DNA of 64,000 nucleotides from JAWKXU01 sp020446465. GTDB lineage: Bacteria > Pseudomonadota > Alphaproteobacteria > Sphingomonadales > Sphingomonadaceae. Positions 1 through 8,105 of this stretch are shown one piece after another. The notes beneath the pieces were generated by a model. It ran no database searches, was not told where the DNA came from, and saw nothing but the letters and a program-made list of their open reading frames with translations. The position numbers and the translations under genes are program-made. How positions within the stretch are numbered: the first letter of the stretch is position 1; every line of letters begins with the position of its first letter. The stretch lies in NCBI GenBank assembly GCA_041396845.1, contig JAWKXU010000001.1, forward strand, positions 695,130 through 759,129. Reading direction: 5' to 3'.

Positions 1-600
1 CCGCAAGTTGGCTGCATCACTTGTGCGCTGTGCATTGATGCCTGCGACAGGGTGATGAAGGACATTGGCCGCCCGCGTGGCCTGATCGACTATGCCACGC
101 TGGAAGACTGCAAGCGCGAAGCCGCTGGCGAAGCGCCGCGCCCGGCATGGAAGGCGCTGCTTCACCCGCGCACGCTCATTTATCTTGGTGTCTGGTCCGC
201 CATCGGGTTTGCCCTGTTGTTCGCACTGGGCACCCGGAGCCACACCGACATTTCCGCTGCGGCTGACCGGAATCCGCCCTTCATGCTGATGAGCGATGGC
301 AGCTTGCGCAACGCTTTCACTGTCAAGCTGCGCAACATGGAAAGCCGTCCGCGCACGATGAAGGTCGATCTGGATGGTCTGCCGGGGGCGGCCATGTGGA
401 CCGGCACGATGCGCAAGGAGGATGCTGCGCGCACAATCCGCGTTGACGCGCCGCCTGATGCGACGCTGTCATTGCGGGTTTACGTGGTTGCACCTGCCGA
501 CACGAAGGCACAGGATTTTGCCTTTATCCTGACTGCGCTCGATGAGCGGGGCGAAACCGATACCAGCGAAGTGCACTTCAGTGCGCCTGGAGGTGAGTGA
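1..600 (+). CDS. ccoG: CcoG/FixG, cbb3 oxidase assembly ferredoxin protein (5' truncated by window)
   Basis: Open from base 1 in frame 1, so the N-terminal membrane part lies outside the window. The visible start holds a 4Fe-4S ferredoxin motif (GCITCALCIDAC followed by DRVM), then one membrane segment around bases 175-230, then a periplasmic immunoglobulin-like C-terminal domain. This is the CcoG/FixG layout: an inner-membrane iron-sulfur protein reported to help copper delivery to cbb3-type cytochrome oxidase. Its stop overlaps the ATG of ccoH by one base, and ccoH, ccoI and ccoS follow, which fixes the identity. The ccoNOPQ structural genes would be expected upstream. Confidence 0.93.
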   Translation, partial: PQVGCITCALCIDACDRVMKDIGRPRGLIDYATLEDCKREAAGEAPRPAWKALLHPRTLIYLGVWSAIGFALLFALGTRSHTDISAAADRNPPFMLMSDGSLRNAFTVKLRNMESRPRTMKVDLDGLPGAAMWTGTMRKEDAARTIRVDAPPDATLSLRVYVVAPADTKAQDFAFILTALDERGETDTSEVHFSAPGGE

Positions 601-1046
601 TGACGAAGCGTTTTACCGGATGGCACATGACGACAATTCTGGTCGCGTTTTTTGGCGTCGTGATCGCGGTGAATATCATCATGGCGCGCTATGCCCTTTC
701 AACCTTTGGCGGCGTCACGGTTGAGAACTCCTATGTCGCCAGTCAGGAATTCAACCGCTGGCTGGATGAGGCCGAACGTGAAAAGGCGCTCGGCTGGTCA
801 GCCGCTGTCGGACGGCAGAGCGATGGCCGGATCGAAATCGCTTTGGTCGGCCCGCAACCGGGCGCGAAAGTCACGGTCGATGCGCGCCATCCGCTTGGCC
901 GCCAGCCTGATAGGATGCTGGTGTTCGCTGGTGTGGGCGATGGCCGGTATCTCTCCCGGGAAACATTACCCGAAGGTCGCTGGACATTGCGGTTGGCTGT
1001 TGAACAGGGCAGCCACGTCTGGCGCAAGGAAATTGCCTTGCAATGA
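600..1046 (+). CDS. ccoH: FixH/CcoH family cbb3 oxidase assembly protein
   Basis: A protein of 148 residues with one N-terminal membrane helix (residues about 8-30, ending in NIIMARYA) and a periplasmic domain with the GWSAAV stretch typical of the FixH family. FixH/CcoH is needed for stable assembly of cbb3 oxidase and interacts with the CcoI copper pump. The ATG at 600 overlaps the ccoG stop (TGATG). A GTG at 597 in the same frame is an alternative start. Its stop overlaps the start of ccoI by four bases, so translation is probably coupled. Confidence 0.92.
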   Translation: MTKRFTGWHMTTILVAFFGVVIAVNIIMARYALSTFGGVTVENSYVASQEFNRWLDEAEREKALGWSAAVGRQSDGRIEIALVGPQPGAKVTVDARHPLGRQPDRMLVFAGVGDGRYLSRETLPEGRWTLRLAVEQGSHVWRKEIALQ

Positions 1047-3160
1047 CCGCGCCGCCGCGCCTTGATAGCGGGCAGGCCGAGCGCACTGTTCTGGCAGTGC
1101 CGGGAATGCACTGTGCAGGCTGCATGAGCAAGATCGAGCGTGGGCTGGATGAAGTGCCCGGAATCGCTTCGGCCCGGGTCAACCTTTCGGCCCGAATGGT
1201 GACGGTCGAGCATGACCCGGCGCTGGATGCGCGCGCTCTGGTCGATCTGTTGGGTGAGATCGGGTTTGAGGCCCAGCCGCGCAGCAACGGTTTTGCGCGC
1301 AACCCGTCGGCGGTAAAGCCGCTGCTGGCGCCGCTCGCTGTTGCCGCCTTTGCGGCGATGAATGTCATGCTCTTTTCCGTCAGCGTCTGGTCGGGGGCTG
1401 ACGGGACAACGCGCGGTCTGTTTCACTGGATAAGCGCGCTGATTGCGGTGCCTGCAATTACCTATGCCGGCCAACCCTTCTTCCGCTCGGCATGGAGCGC
1501 GCTCAGCAAGGGCCGCACGAACATGGACGTGCCGATTTCCATCGGCGTAATCGTGGCGACGGGCCTCAGCCTCTATGAAACATTCATTGGCGGGCGTGAT
1601 GCCTGGTTCGATGGCGCCCTGATGCTGCTCACCTTCCTGCTGGCCGGGCGGGTGGCGGATGCGATGATGCGCGACCGGGCGCGGCGCGGGGTCGATGCGC
1701 TGCTGTCGCAGGCCGCGCAAGGCGCGATGGTCGTTGATGGCAGCGGCGCGCTGGGTTGGGTCGATGCCGATGCGCTGGAACCGGGCATGACAATGCGCGT
1801 GGCAGCAGGTGAACGCCTGGCCGCCGACGGAGAGATTGTGACAGGCGCAAGCCGGTTCGATCAATCCTTGCTGACCGGCGAAAGCGCGGCTGTTGCGGCA
1901 GGGCAGGGGGATGAGGTTTTCGCCGGAACGCTCAACCTCGATGCACCGGTTGATGTCGCGGTAACAGGCACGGGGCAGGATACGACGCTGGCCGAAATCG
2001 CGCGGCTGATGGAAGCGAGCGCGCAGGACCGCAGCCGTTATGTCCGCCTCGCAGACCGTGCGGCGCGGCTCTACGCGCCTGCTGTCCATACGCTCGCTGC
2101 GCTGACAGTTGTGGGCTGGCTGCTGGCAGGGGCGGGCCTGTATCATGCGCTGGTAACGGGCGTTGCGGTGCTTATTATCACTTGCCCCTGCGCGCTGGGG
2201 CTTGCCGTGCCGGTCGCACAAGTGGTCGCCAGCGGATCATTGATGCGGGCAGGCGTGATGGTGAAGGATGGCTCCGCGCTGGAGCGGCTGGCCGTGATCG
2301 ACCGTGCGCTGTTCGACAAGACCGGCACACTGACGCAAGGAACGGCCTTGCCCGACCCGCAGGTTCTGGCCCGGATGTCAGACCAACATGCTGCGATTGC
2401 CTTTGGCCTTGCCTCGCACAGTCGTCATCCCTTGTCGCGCAGCCTTGTGCGGGCACTGGCGCCACGCACCACCGCTGCACCGATCGAGCAGGTTGAGGAG
2501 CGCCCCGGCGTCGGGGTGTTCGGCGTATGTGGCGGTGTTCCCGTGGCGCTACGCAAGCCGGATAATGCAGGTGGCAGTGCAGTTGCTCTTGAAATCGGCG
2601 CTGAACCGCCCCTCGTCATTCCCTTTGCAGACCGTTTGCGCCCGGATGCAGCCAATACGCTGGAACGGCTCCGCGCGGCTGGTGTTGAAAGCGCGATCCT
2701 GTCAGGCGACGCACGCGTTGCGGTGGATGCGGTGGCTGATGAACTGGGCATCAGCGCCAACGCAGAATCCTCTCCAGCGGACAAGCAGCGCATCATCGGT
2801 GATGTGCGCGCCCAAGGCCATACCGTGCTGATGGTAGGGGATGGGCTGAATGATGGTCCTGCGCTGGCGGCGGCCAATGTTTCCATGGCGCCGGGTAGCG
2901 CAAGCGAAGTGGGCTTGCAGGCTTCGGACTTCGTATTCGTGCAGGATTCGCTGCTGGCCGTATCGCGGGCGCTGGAAACGGCGCGGGCAACCATGCGCGT
3001 GGTGCGCCAGAACTTCGGCATGGCGATCGTTTACAATATACTGGCTGTGCCGCTGGCGATTGCCGGCATGGTGACGCCATTGGTTGCGGCCATCGCCATG
3101 TCGATGAGTTCGCTGCTGGTCATTGCCAATTCTTTGCGTTTGGCAAGGGCTGCACGATGA
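1043..3160 (+). CDS. ccoI: Cu(I)-translocating P1B-type ATPase CcoI/FixI
   Basis: Exports copper for the binuclear centre of cbb3 oxidase. The 705 residues show an N-terminal heavy-metal domain (GMHCAGC, Cys24 and Cys27), transmembrane helices, an actuator TGES, the membrane CPC motif (ITCPCALGLA), the phosphorylation site DKTGT, an HP motif (SRHPLS) and the hinge GDGLNDGPAL. The order and length fit CcoI. It starts with ATGA overlapping the ccoH stop and ends in an ATGA overlap with ccoS. Its place between ccoH and ccoS separates it from a detoxifying CopA pump. Confidence 0.95.
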   Translation: MTAPPRLDSGQAERTVLAVPGMHCAGCMSKIERGLDEVPGIASARVNLSARMVTVEHDPALDARALVDLLGEIGFEAQPRSNGFARNPSAVKPLLAPLAVAAFAAMNVMLFSVSVWSGADGTTRGLFHWISALIAVPAITYAGQPFFRSAWSALSKGRTNMDVPISIGVIVATGLSLYETFIGGRDAWFDGALMLLTFLLAGRVADAMMRDRARRGVDALLSQAAQGAMVVDGSGALGWVDADALEPGMTMRVAAGERLAADGEIVTGASRFDQSLLTGESAAVAAGQGDEVFAGTLNLDAPVDVAVTGTGQDTTLAEIARLMEASAQDRSRYVRLADRAARLYAPAVHTLAALTVVGWLLAGAGLYHALVTGVAVLIITCPCALGLAVPVAQVVASGSLMRAGVMVKDGSALERLAVIDRALFDKTGTLTQGTALPDPQVLARMSDQHAAIAFGLASHSRHPLSRSLVRALAPRTTAAPIEQVEERPGVGVFGVCGGVPVALRKPDNAGGSAVALEIGAEPPLVIPFADRLRPDAANTLERLRAAGVESAILSGDARVAVDAVADELGISANAESSPADKQRIIGDVRAQGHTVLMVGDGLNDGPALAAANVSMAPGSASEVGLQASDFVFVQDSLLAVSRALETARATMRVVRQNFGMAIVYNILAVPLAIAGMVTPLVAAIAMSMSSLLVIANSLRLARAAR

Positions 3161-3300
3161 ACGGACTGCTTCTTCTGATACCGCTGGCGTTGGGACTGGG
3201 CCTGATGGGGCTTGCGGCCTTTTTCTGGGCGCTCCGCAATGGCCAGTTCGACGATCCTGATGGCGCTGCGGAGCGTATTCTGATGGATGATGACGAATGA
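3157..3300 (+). CDS. ccoS: CcoS/FixS, cbb3 oxidase maturation protein
   Basis: A 47-codon gene. One membrane helix (residues about 3-25) is followed by WALRNGQFDD and an acidic tail, the signature of FixS/CcoS. CcoS is required for cofactor insertion into cbb3 oxidase. The ATG overlaps the ccoI stop by four bases (ATGA), and its own stop overlaps the next gene in the same way. The order ccoG-H-I-S is the canonical one. Confidence 0.93.
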   Translation: MNGLLLLIPLALGLGLMGLAAFFWALRNGQFDDPDGAAERILMDDDE

Positions 3301-3539
3301 GCGCGTCCCTGCAACTCATGGCGGTTGTGGCGCTTGTGCCGGCGATGGTCGGGCCGCTGCCTGCTGCGGAAGGTTCCGTGAACGCAATCGTGCTCAGCCT
3401 GTGCAATGGCGGCACGATCACCATCCCCGGCCAATCCGCCCCAGCCGCACCCGGCACGCAGCCCTGCTGTGCCAAGGGTTGCCACAATGGCGAACGCAAA
3501 CGTCAGAAAGCCGATACGATGAAAGAGGACGAGGCCTGA
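3297..3539 (+). CDS. Small exported Cys-containing protein of the cco operon, unknown function
   Basis: 80 residues, translationally coupled to ccoS by an ATGA overlap and ending four bases before hemN. The N-terminus (residues 1-24, ending near LPAAEG) looks like a signal peptide or a short membrane anchor. The remainder has three clusters that could bind metal: LCNGG, PCCAKGCH and a lysine/arginine-rich tail. I do not recognise a named family. Its position between a copper-oxidase assembly gene and hemN suggests a role tied to low-oxygen respiration or metal handling, but this is inference. Confidence 0.7.
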   Translation: MSASLQLMAVVALVPAMVGPLPAAEGSVNAIVLSLCNGGTITIPGQSAPAAPGTQPCCAKGCHNGERKRQKADTMKEDEA

Positions 3540-3542
3540 ACG

Positions 3543-4862
3543 ATGCCCTGGCCCTATCACCCCGATTTACTGGCAACGCCGGTCCCCCGTTACACGAGCT
3601 TTCCCACTGCTGCCGAGTTTGAACCAACGGTAAGCCATGACGATGTGGCGAGCGCGCTGGCCACAAGCACAGGCGAAGTATCGCTCTACGTGCACATCCC
3701 GTTTTGCGAAAAGATCTGCTGGTATTGCGGGTGCAACACGGCGGCCGCCAATCGTGTGCAGCGCCTGCAGACTTATCTGGCAGCTCTACACCAGGAAATC
3801 ACACTGGTCGCCAGCCTGCTTGGGCCTGACGCGACTATCGGGCGCATCGCTTATGGCGGCGGTAGCCCCAATGCGCTTGCGCCGGAGGACTTTCTCGCGC
3901 TGCATGATGCTCTCCTGACGCAATTTCCGGTCGTTGCCGATCCTGTGGTTTCGATAGAACTCGACCCGCGGACCTTGTCTGACGATTGGCGATCGGTTCT
4001 GCGAAGGGTCCGGGTGACAAATGCCTCGATGGGGGTGCAGACTTTTGCGCCCCGTTTGCAGGCGGCCATTGGCCGGGTGCAGCCCGAGGAGTTGATAGCG
4101 CGCGGTGTGGAACTGCTGCGCGATGCTGGTGTGCAATCGCTCAACTTCGATCTGATGTATGGGCTTCCAGGCCAAGGCGATGCGGACCTTGCTGAAACGC
4201 TTGCGCTTGCTGCGCGCTATGGGGCGGACCGAATCGCGCTGTTCGGCTATGCCCATGTGCCGCACATGCTGCCGCGCCAGCGCCGGATTGACGCAAGCGC
4301 ACTGCCGGGGCAGGAAGCGCGCTTTGCAATGGCGAGCGACGGTTATCGTCAGTTGTGCGATGCAGGCTATGTGCCGGTGGGCTTCGATCATTTCGCATTG
4401 CCCGGTGATCCATTGGCGCAGGCTGCGCTGAACGGGAACTTGCGCCGGAACTTTCAGGGTTTCACTGACGATCAGGCCAATGTGCTGATCGGGTTGGGGG
4501 CGTCGGCCATCAGCAGCTTTCCCGCCCTTCATGCCCAGAATGAGAAGAACGCCGGGCGGTATCGCATGATATTGTCGCAAGGGCGGTTGCCTGCTGCACT
4601 GGGTGTGCGCCGTTCTGCCACTGATATTGCGCGCGGGGCAGTCATTGAATCCCTCCTCTGTCATGGCCGTGCCAATGTGGCAGGGCTAGTGGACAAGGCG
4701 ATGGAAGACCGTTTGCGCCCTTTTCTTGCCCGTGATCTCGCATATTTCGACGGTGATGCGCTGGTGATACGGACAGAGGCGGTGGCCTATATGCGTAGCA
4801 TTGCTGCTGTTTTTGATCCCTATCGCGTCGTATCGACCCGGAAGTTCAGCACAGCCATTTGA
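3543..4862 (+). CDS. hemN: Oxygen-independent coproporphyrinogen III oxidase HemN
   Basis: A radical-SAM enzyme that decarboxylates coproporphyrinogen III to protoporphyrinogen IX without oxygen, supplying haem under microaerobic conditions. The 439 residues carry the HemN opening VPRYTSFPTA, the 4Fe-4S motif CxxxCxxCxC (FCEKICWYCGCN), the GGGSPN loop and a C-terminal HemN domain. It follows the cco assembly genes by a few bases, a common co-location because cbb3 oxidase needs haem at low oxygen. I saw no clear FNR box inside the window; the operon promoter lies upstream of base 1. Confidence 0.95.
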   Translation: MPWPYHPDLLATPVPRYTSFPTAAEFEPTVSHDDVASALATSTGEVSLYVHIPFCEKICWYCGCNTAAANRVQRLQTYLAALHQEITLVASLLGPDATIGRIAYGGGSPNALAPEDFLALHDALLTQFPVVADPVVSIELDPRTLSDDWRSVLRRVRVTNASMGVQTFAPRLQAAIGRVQPEELIARGVELLRDAGVQSLNFDLMYGLPGQGDADLAETLALAARYGADRIALFGYAHVPHMLPRQRRIDASALPGQEARFAMASDGYRQLCDAGYVPVGFDHFALPGDPLAQAALNGNLRRNFQGFTDDQANVLIGLGASAISSFPALHAQNEKNAGRYRMILSQGRLPAALGVRRSATDIARGAVIESLLCHGRANVAGLVDKAMEDRLRPFLARDLAYFDGDALVIRTEAVAYMRSIAAVFDPYRVVSTRKFSTAI

Positions 4863-5051
4863 TTGGTGACGGGCGCTTTGCCTTCATGATCATGCAAACT
4901 GGCAGGCGGTGCTTGACTCATTATTCCGAAAGCACCACTTCAAATTGACCATTTGGTGTGAATCGAGTGGTTTTCAAATAGTGTAAAGCATGCGATGCGA
5001 TATAGTCGCCCGCCGCGGGCGATAACGCACGGTAAGGGAGAAGAGGCAGTT
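4863..5051. promoter_or_regulatory. Presumed promoter/operator region of the F420 operon
   Basis: The 189 bases between hemN and the F420 genes are more AT-rich than their neighbours. A short perfect inverted repeat, CAAAT-TGACC-ATTTG, lies at 4941-4955 and is a possible operator. A strong ribosome-binding site (AAGGGAGAAGAGG) sits at 5034-5046 and chooses the ATG at 5052 over the earlier in-frame codon at 4995. No confident -35/-10 pair was identified. Confidence 0.4.
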
Positions 5052-5747
5052 ATGACGCAGCAGGATCTGGCAAGAGACATTGGCACGATCGCCGTGGTCG
5101 GGGGAACGGGTGCTCTTGGCTCTGGTCTTGCCTTTCGCTGGGCGCGGGCTGGCCTCAAGGTTGTTATCGGTTCACGTGATGCCGCCAGGGCTGCTGAAAA
5201 GGCGGCGGAAATTGGCGAGAAGGCGAATGCTGCCGTCTCTGGTGATGCAAATGCTGCTGCCGCTGCTGCGGCTGATCTGGTGGTGCTGTCAGTGCCGTTT
5301 GCCCAGCGCGACGCGACGCTTGAAAGCATTGCCCAGCACCTTGCGGGCAAGATACTCATTGACTGCACAGTGCCCCTGGTTCCGCCCAAGGTCGGGCGCG
5401 TCCAACTTCAGCAGGCCGGACCTGCAGTGATGCAAGTGCAGGATCGGCTGGGTGAGAATGTGCAGGTCGTATCTGCTTTTCAGAATATCGGGGCCGGCCT
5501 GTTGCAAGGTGAATCCGATGAAATCGCGTGCGATGTGCTGGTCTGTTCTGATTACAAGGAAGCTGCGGAAACGTGCATCGCTCTGGCTGAAGCAGCGGGT
5601 CTGCGCGGCATCGCTGCCGGACCGCTTGCCAATGCGGTTTGCGCCGAAGCGCTGACGTCGATCCTGATTACGATCAACCGCAAATATGGTGCAAACCATG
5701 CCGGGATCAGAATAACCGGTCTGCCGGAAGGTGGCAGTGCTGCGTGA
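5052..5747 (+). CDS. npdG: F420-dependent NADP oxidoreductase (NPDG family)
   Basis: Transfers hydride between reduced F420 and NADP+. The 231 residues open with a Rossmann motif (AVVGGTGALGSGLAFRWA) and an early GSRD stretch, the usual NADP-binding start of this family, followed by the VVLSVPF segment. Four overlapped F420 biosynthesis genes follow directly, which supports this reading over a ketol-acid or pyrroline carboxylate reductase. Start 5052 is preferred because of the strong Shine-Dalgarno. The gene is probably the operon's own link between F420 and the NADPH pool. Confidence 0.88.
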   Translation: MTQQDLARDIGTIAVVGGTGALGSGLAFRWARAGLKVVIGSRDAARAAEKAAEIGEKANAAVSGDANAAAAAAADLVVLSVPFAQRDATLESIAQHLAGKILIDCTVPLVPPKVGRVQLQQAGPAVMQVQDRLGENVQVVSAFQNIGAGLLQGESDEIACDVLVCSDYKEAAETCIALAEAAGLRGIAAGPLANAVCAEALTSILITINRKYGANHAGIRITGLPEGGSAA

Positions 5748-6520
5748 AGGATGGCACCAGTGCTTTGCAGTTGATTGGCCTGCGGGGTATCCCGTCCATC
5801 GCTGCGGGTGATGACATTGCGAGGATAATCGTCGACGCGGCCGCTCACAACGCCGTTCCGCTGGACGATGGCGATGTGCTGCTGGTTGCACAGAAAATCG
5901 TCTCGCGTGCGGCTGGCCTGCTCGTCAACCCGGCCGACCTGACACCGCGTGATGAAGCGCGCGACCTTGCCGTGAAAACCGGCAAACCGGCTGATGTGGT
6001 GGAGGCTATCCTTCAGGAATCGCGCGGTGTGATCGCCCATGGCCCTAATGTGCTGATAACAGAGCATGTTTCTGGCTGCGTCATGGCCAATGCCGGGCTG
6101 GACCAGTCCAATCTGCCCGGTGGTGTGCGCGAAGGGGCAATGCTGGCCTTGCCGCGCGACCCGGATGGCGCAGCGCGCGATTTGTTTGTCCGCCTTGGTG
6201 CGATCACTGGCAAGAAAGTTGCCGTTGTCATCTGCGATTCATGGGGGCGCCCGTTCCGCATGGGCACTGTCGGTTTCGCGCTTGGCGTTGCAGGTATGCC
6301 CGCTCTTGTCGATTTGCGCGGCAATGAAGACCTGAACGGTCGGCCCTTGCAGGCTTCGGTGGAAGCGCTTGCTGACGGGCTGGCCGCAGCGGCCAACCTT
6401 GTGATGGGGCAGGGGGCGGAAGGTGTTCCCGCCGTGATCGCGCGGGGGTTGCGGTTCCCCGCGGGCGATGGGGCAGCGGCTGACTTGTTACGACCCATTG
6501 GTGAGGATCTTTTCCGTTGA
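5744..6520 (+). CDS. cofE: Coenzyme F420-0:L-glutamate ligase CofE
   Basis: Adds glutamates to F420-0 using GTP. The GTG at 5744 overlaps the npdG stop (GTGA), giving 258 residues, the size of a free-standing CofE. Recognisable blocks are LLVAQKIVSRAAG near residue 45 and ICDSWGRPFRMGTVGFALG in the second half, followed by LVDLRGNEDLNGRPL. Unlike actinobacterial FbiB it lacks the C-terminal nitroreductase-like domain that reduces dehydro-F420-0. An ATG-less start and coupled translation are consistent through this operon. Confidence 0.93.
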   Translation: MKDGTSALQLIGLRGIPSIAAGDDIARIIVDAAAHNAVPLDDGDVLLVAQKIVSRAAGLLVNPADLTPRDEARDLAVKTGKPADVVEAILQESRGVIAHGPNVLITEHVSGCVMANAGLDQSNLPGGVREGAMLALPRDPDGAARDLFVRLGAITGKKVAVVICDSWGRPFRMGTVGFALGVAGMPALVDLRGNEDLNGRPLQASVEALADGLAAAANLVMGQGAEGVPAVIARGLRFPAGDGAAADLLRPIGEDLFR

Positions 6521-7488
6521 CGGCGCCCCGCATACTTTGCCTGACGGGCGGCATAGGCGGGGCGAAACTGGCGCGCGGGCTGATGGCCACAATGCCGCCT
6601 GAAGACCTCGCATTTGCAGTCAATACGGGCGATGACTTCACGCATCTGGGCATGGAAGTCTGGCCCGATTTCGACACGCTGGTCTATACACTGGCGGGGC
6701 TTGCCAACCCGGTGCTGGGCTGGGGGCGCAAGGATGAAACCTGGGCTTTCCATGAAGAGCTGGGCCGTCTTGGTGGCCCGGACTGGTTCAGGTTGGGGGA
6801 CCGGGATCTGGCGCTTCATGCCATGCGCACGCAGCGTTTGCGCGAAGGACAGCCCCGCGGGACAATCGCACAGGCGATTGTCGAGGCATTCGGTTTGCGC
6901 TGTGCTATCTGGCGGGCGGCGAGGGGAGAACTGGCCACGCGCGTTGTCACTGCCGAGGGTGAGCTCGCTTTTCAGGAATACTTCGTGGCGCGGCAGGCGA
7001 AGCCGGTCCTGACAAATGTGCGCTTTGCACCACAAGGGGCACCTGGTCCCGAACCGGACCTTGCGGCGTGCCTTGCTGAAAATACCGCGCTTGAAGGTGT
7101 TATTATCGCACCATCAAACCCGGTGCTCAGTATTGCGCCAATACTGGCGGTCGATGGCCTGCGCGCAATGATCGGGGCGTGCCCTGCGCCTGTCATTGTC
7201 GTTTCCCCCATCGTCGGCGGGGAAAGCATCAAAGGGCCGACGGCCAAGATTTTCGCTGAACTGGGCAGGGAGATTTCGCCCGTCACGGTCGCGAGGGAAT
7301 ACAAGGACATGATCGACGGAATTGTCATTGATCCTGTGGACCGCGAACTTGCAGGCATGATCGAGGATATGGGCCTTGCCTGCCATATCGCGCCCATCGT
7401 CATGCAGGACGATGCCGACAAGGAGGCAGTGGCGCGCGAATGTCTCTCTTTCATTGACGACCTTTCTGCGCGTAAGAAGGCGCCATGA
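6517..7488 (+). CDS. cofD: 2-phospho-L-lactate (or phosphoenolpyruvate) transferase CofD/FbiA
   Basis: Transfers the phospho-acid moiety from its guanylylated donor to the deazaflavin FO, forming (dehydro-)F420-0. 323 residues with LTGGIGGAKLARGL at the N-terminus, NTGDDFTHLGMEVWPD and PSNPVLS, all CofD hallmarks. The start is TTG at 6517, overlapping the cofE stop (TTGA), with GGTGAGGA about nine bases upstream. The sequence does not tell whether the donor carries lactate, enolpyruvate or glycerate. Confidence 0.94.
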   Translation: MTAPRILCLTGGIGGAKLARGLMATMPPEDLAFAVNTGDDFTHLGMEVWPDFDTLVYTLAGLANPVLGWGRKDETWAFHEELGRLGGPDWFRLGDRDLALHAMRTQRLREGQPRGTIAQAIVEAFGLRCAIWRAARGELATRVVTAEGELAFQEYFVARQAKPVLTNVRFAPQGAPGPEPDLAACLAENTALEGVIIAPSNPVLSIAPILAVDGLRAMIGACPAPVIVVSPIVGGESIKGPTAKIFAELGREISPVTVAREYKDMIDGIVIDPVDRELAGMIEDMGLACHIAPIVMQDDADKEAVARECLSFIDDLSARKKAP

Positions 7489-8105
7489 AATCCAGCCCGT
7501 TTACAGCGTTCGTGCCCTTCGGCGATCTGGACGGCGTGAAGTCCCGTCTTGCGCCAGCCTTGTCGTTAGAGGCGCGGCAAGACCTTGCGCTCACTATGCT
7601 GGGTAATGTGCTGGATGCTGTCAGTGCCGTGCAAGCGATGACCCCGGCAGTGGTGGTGACGCCGGACCGGCAAGTTGCCGATTTTGCCACGGCGCGTGGC
7701 GCGCGAGTGTTTGCCTGTGCAGGCATTTCGCTGAATACGGACCTTGCTGCAGCAATTGCAGAGATGTGGGCACCCGGTTCGGGGGCGGCTGTGCTGATGG
7801 CTGACTTGCCGCGCCTTGATGCCGGGGCGCTGGCTCAGGCTATCGCCAGTGTGCCGGGAGAAGGTGCGTTGATCGCCAGTGATCAGACCGGGCTTGGCAC
7901 CAGCCTTCTTGCCTGGCGTGGGCTTGATGAAATGCCGTCATTGCATTTCGGGGCTGACAGCTTTGCCTTGCATTGCAGCGCACTGGCCAATGCGCCATCG
8001 CTGGTGAAACTGGTGCGTGACCCGGCGTTCAATGACATCGACCAAAGCGATGATCTGCACTTGTTGCCGCAGGCGCGATCACAGGGCATGGTGTCGGCAT
8101 TATGA
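7485..8105 (+). CDS. cofC: 2-phospholactate/phosphoenolpyruvate guanylyltransferase CofC/FbiD
   Basis: Makes the GDP-activated donor used by CofD. 206 residues with a nucleotidyltransferase start (FVPFGDLDGVKSRLAP) and the LMADLPRLDAGAL segment that carries the metal-binding aspartate in this fold. It overlaps cofD by four bases (ATGA) and fbiC at its 3' end. Substrate choice among 2-phospholactate, PEP and 3-phosphoglycerate varies among known homologues and cannot be read from motifs alone. Confidence 0.92.
   Translation: MKSSPFTAFVPFGDLDGVKSRLAPALSLEARQDLALTMLGNVLDAVSAVQAMTPAVVVTPDRQVADFATARGARVFACAGISLNTDLAAAIAEMWAPGSGAAVLMADLPRLDAGALAQAIASVPGEGALIASDQTGLGTSLLAWRGLDEMPSLHFGADSFALHCSALANAPSLVKLVRDPAFNDIDQSDDLHLLPQARSQGMVSAL

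Noticed and set aside
743..2221. 492-codon minus-strand open frame across ccoH-ccoI
   Set aside because: Low-complexity Arg/His-rich product with no family features, fully antisense to well-identified genes. A result of high GC codon bias.
4920..4985. FNR box before the F420 operon
   Set aside because: No TTGAT-N4-ATCAA match; only a weak unrelated inverted repeat CAAAT-TGACC-ATTTG is present.
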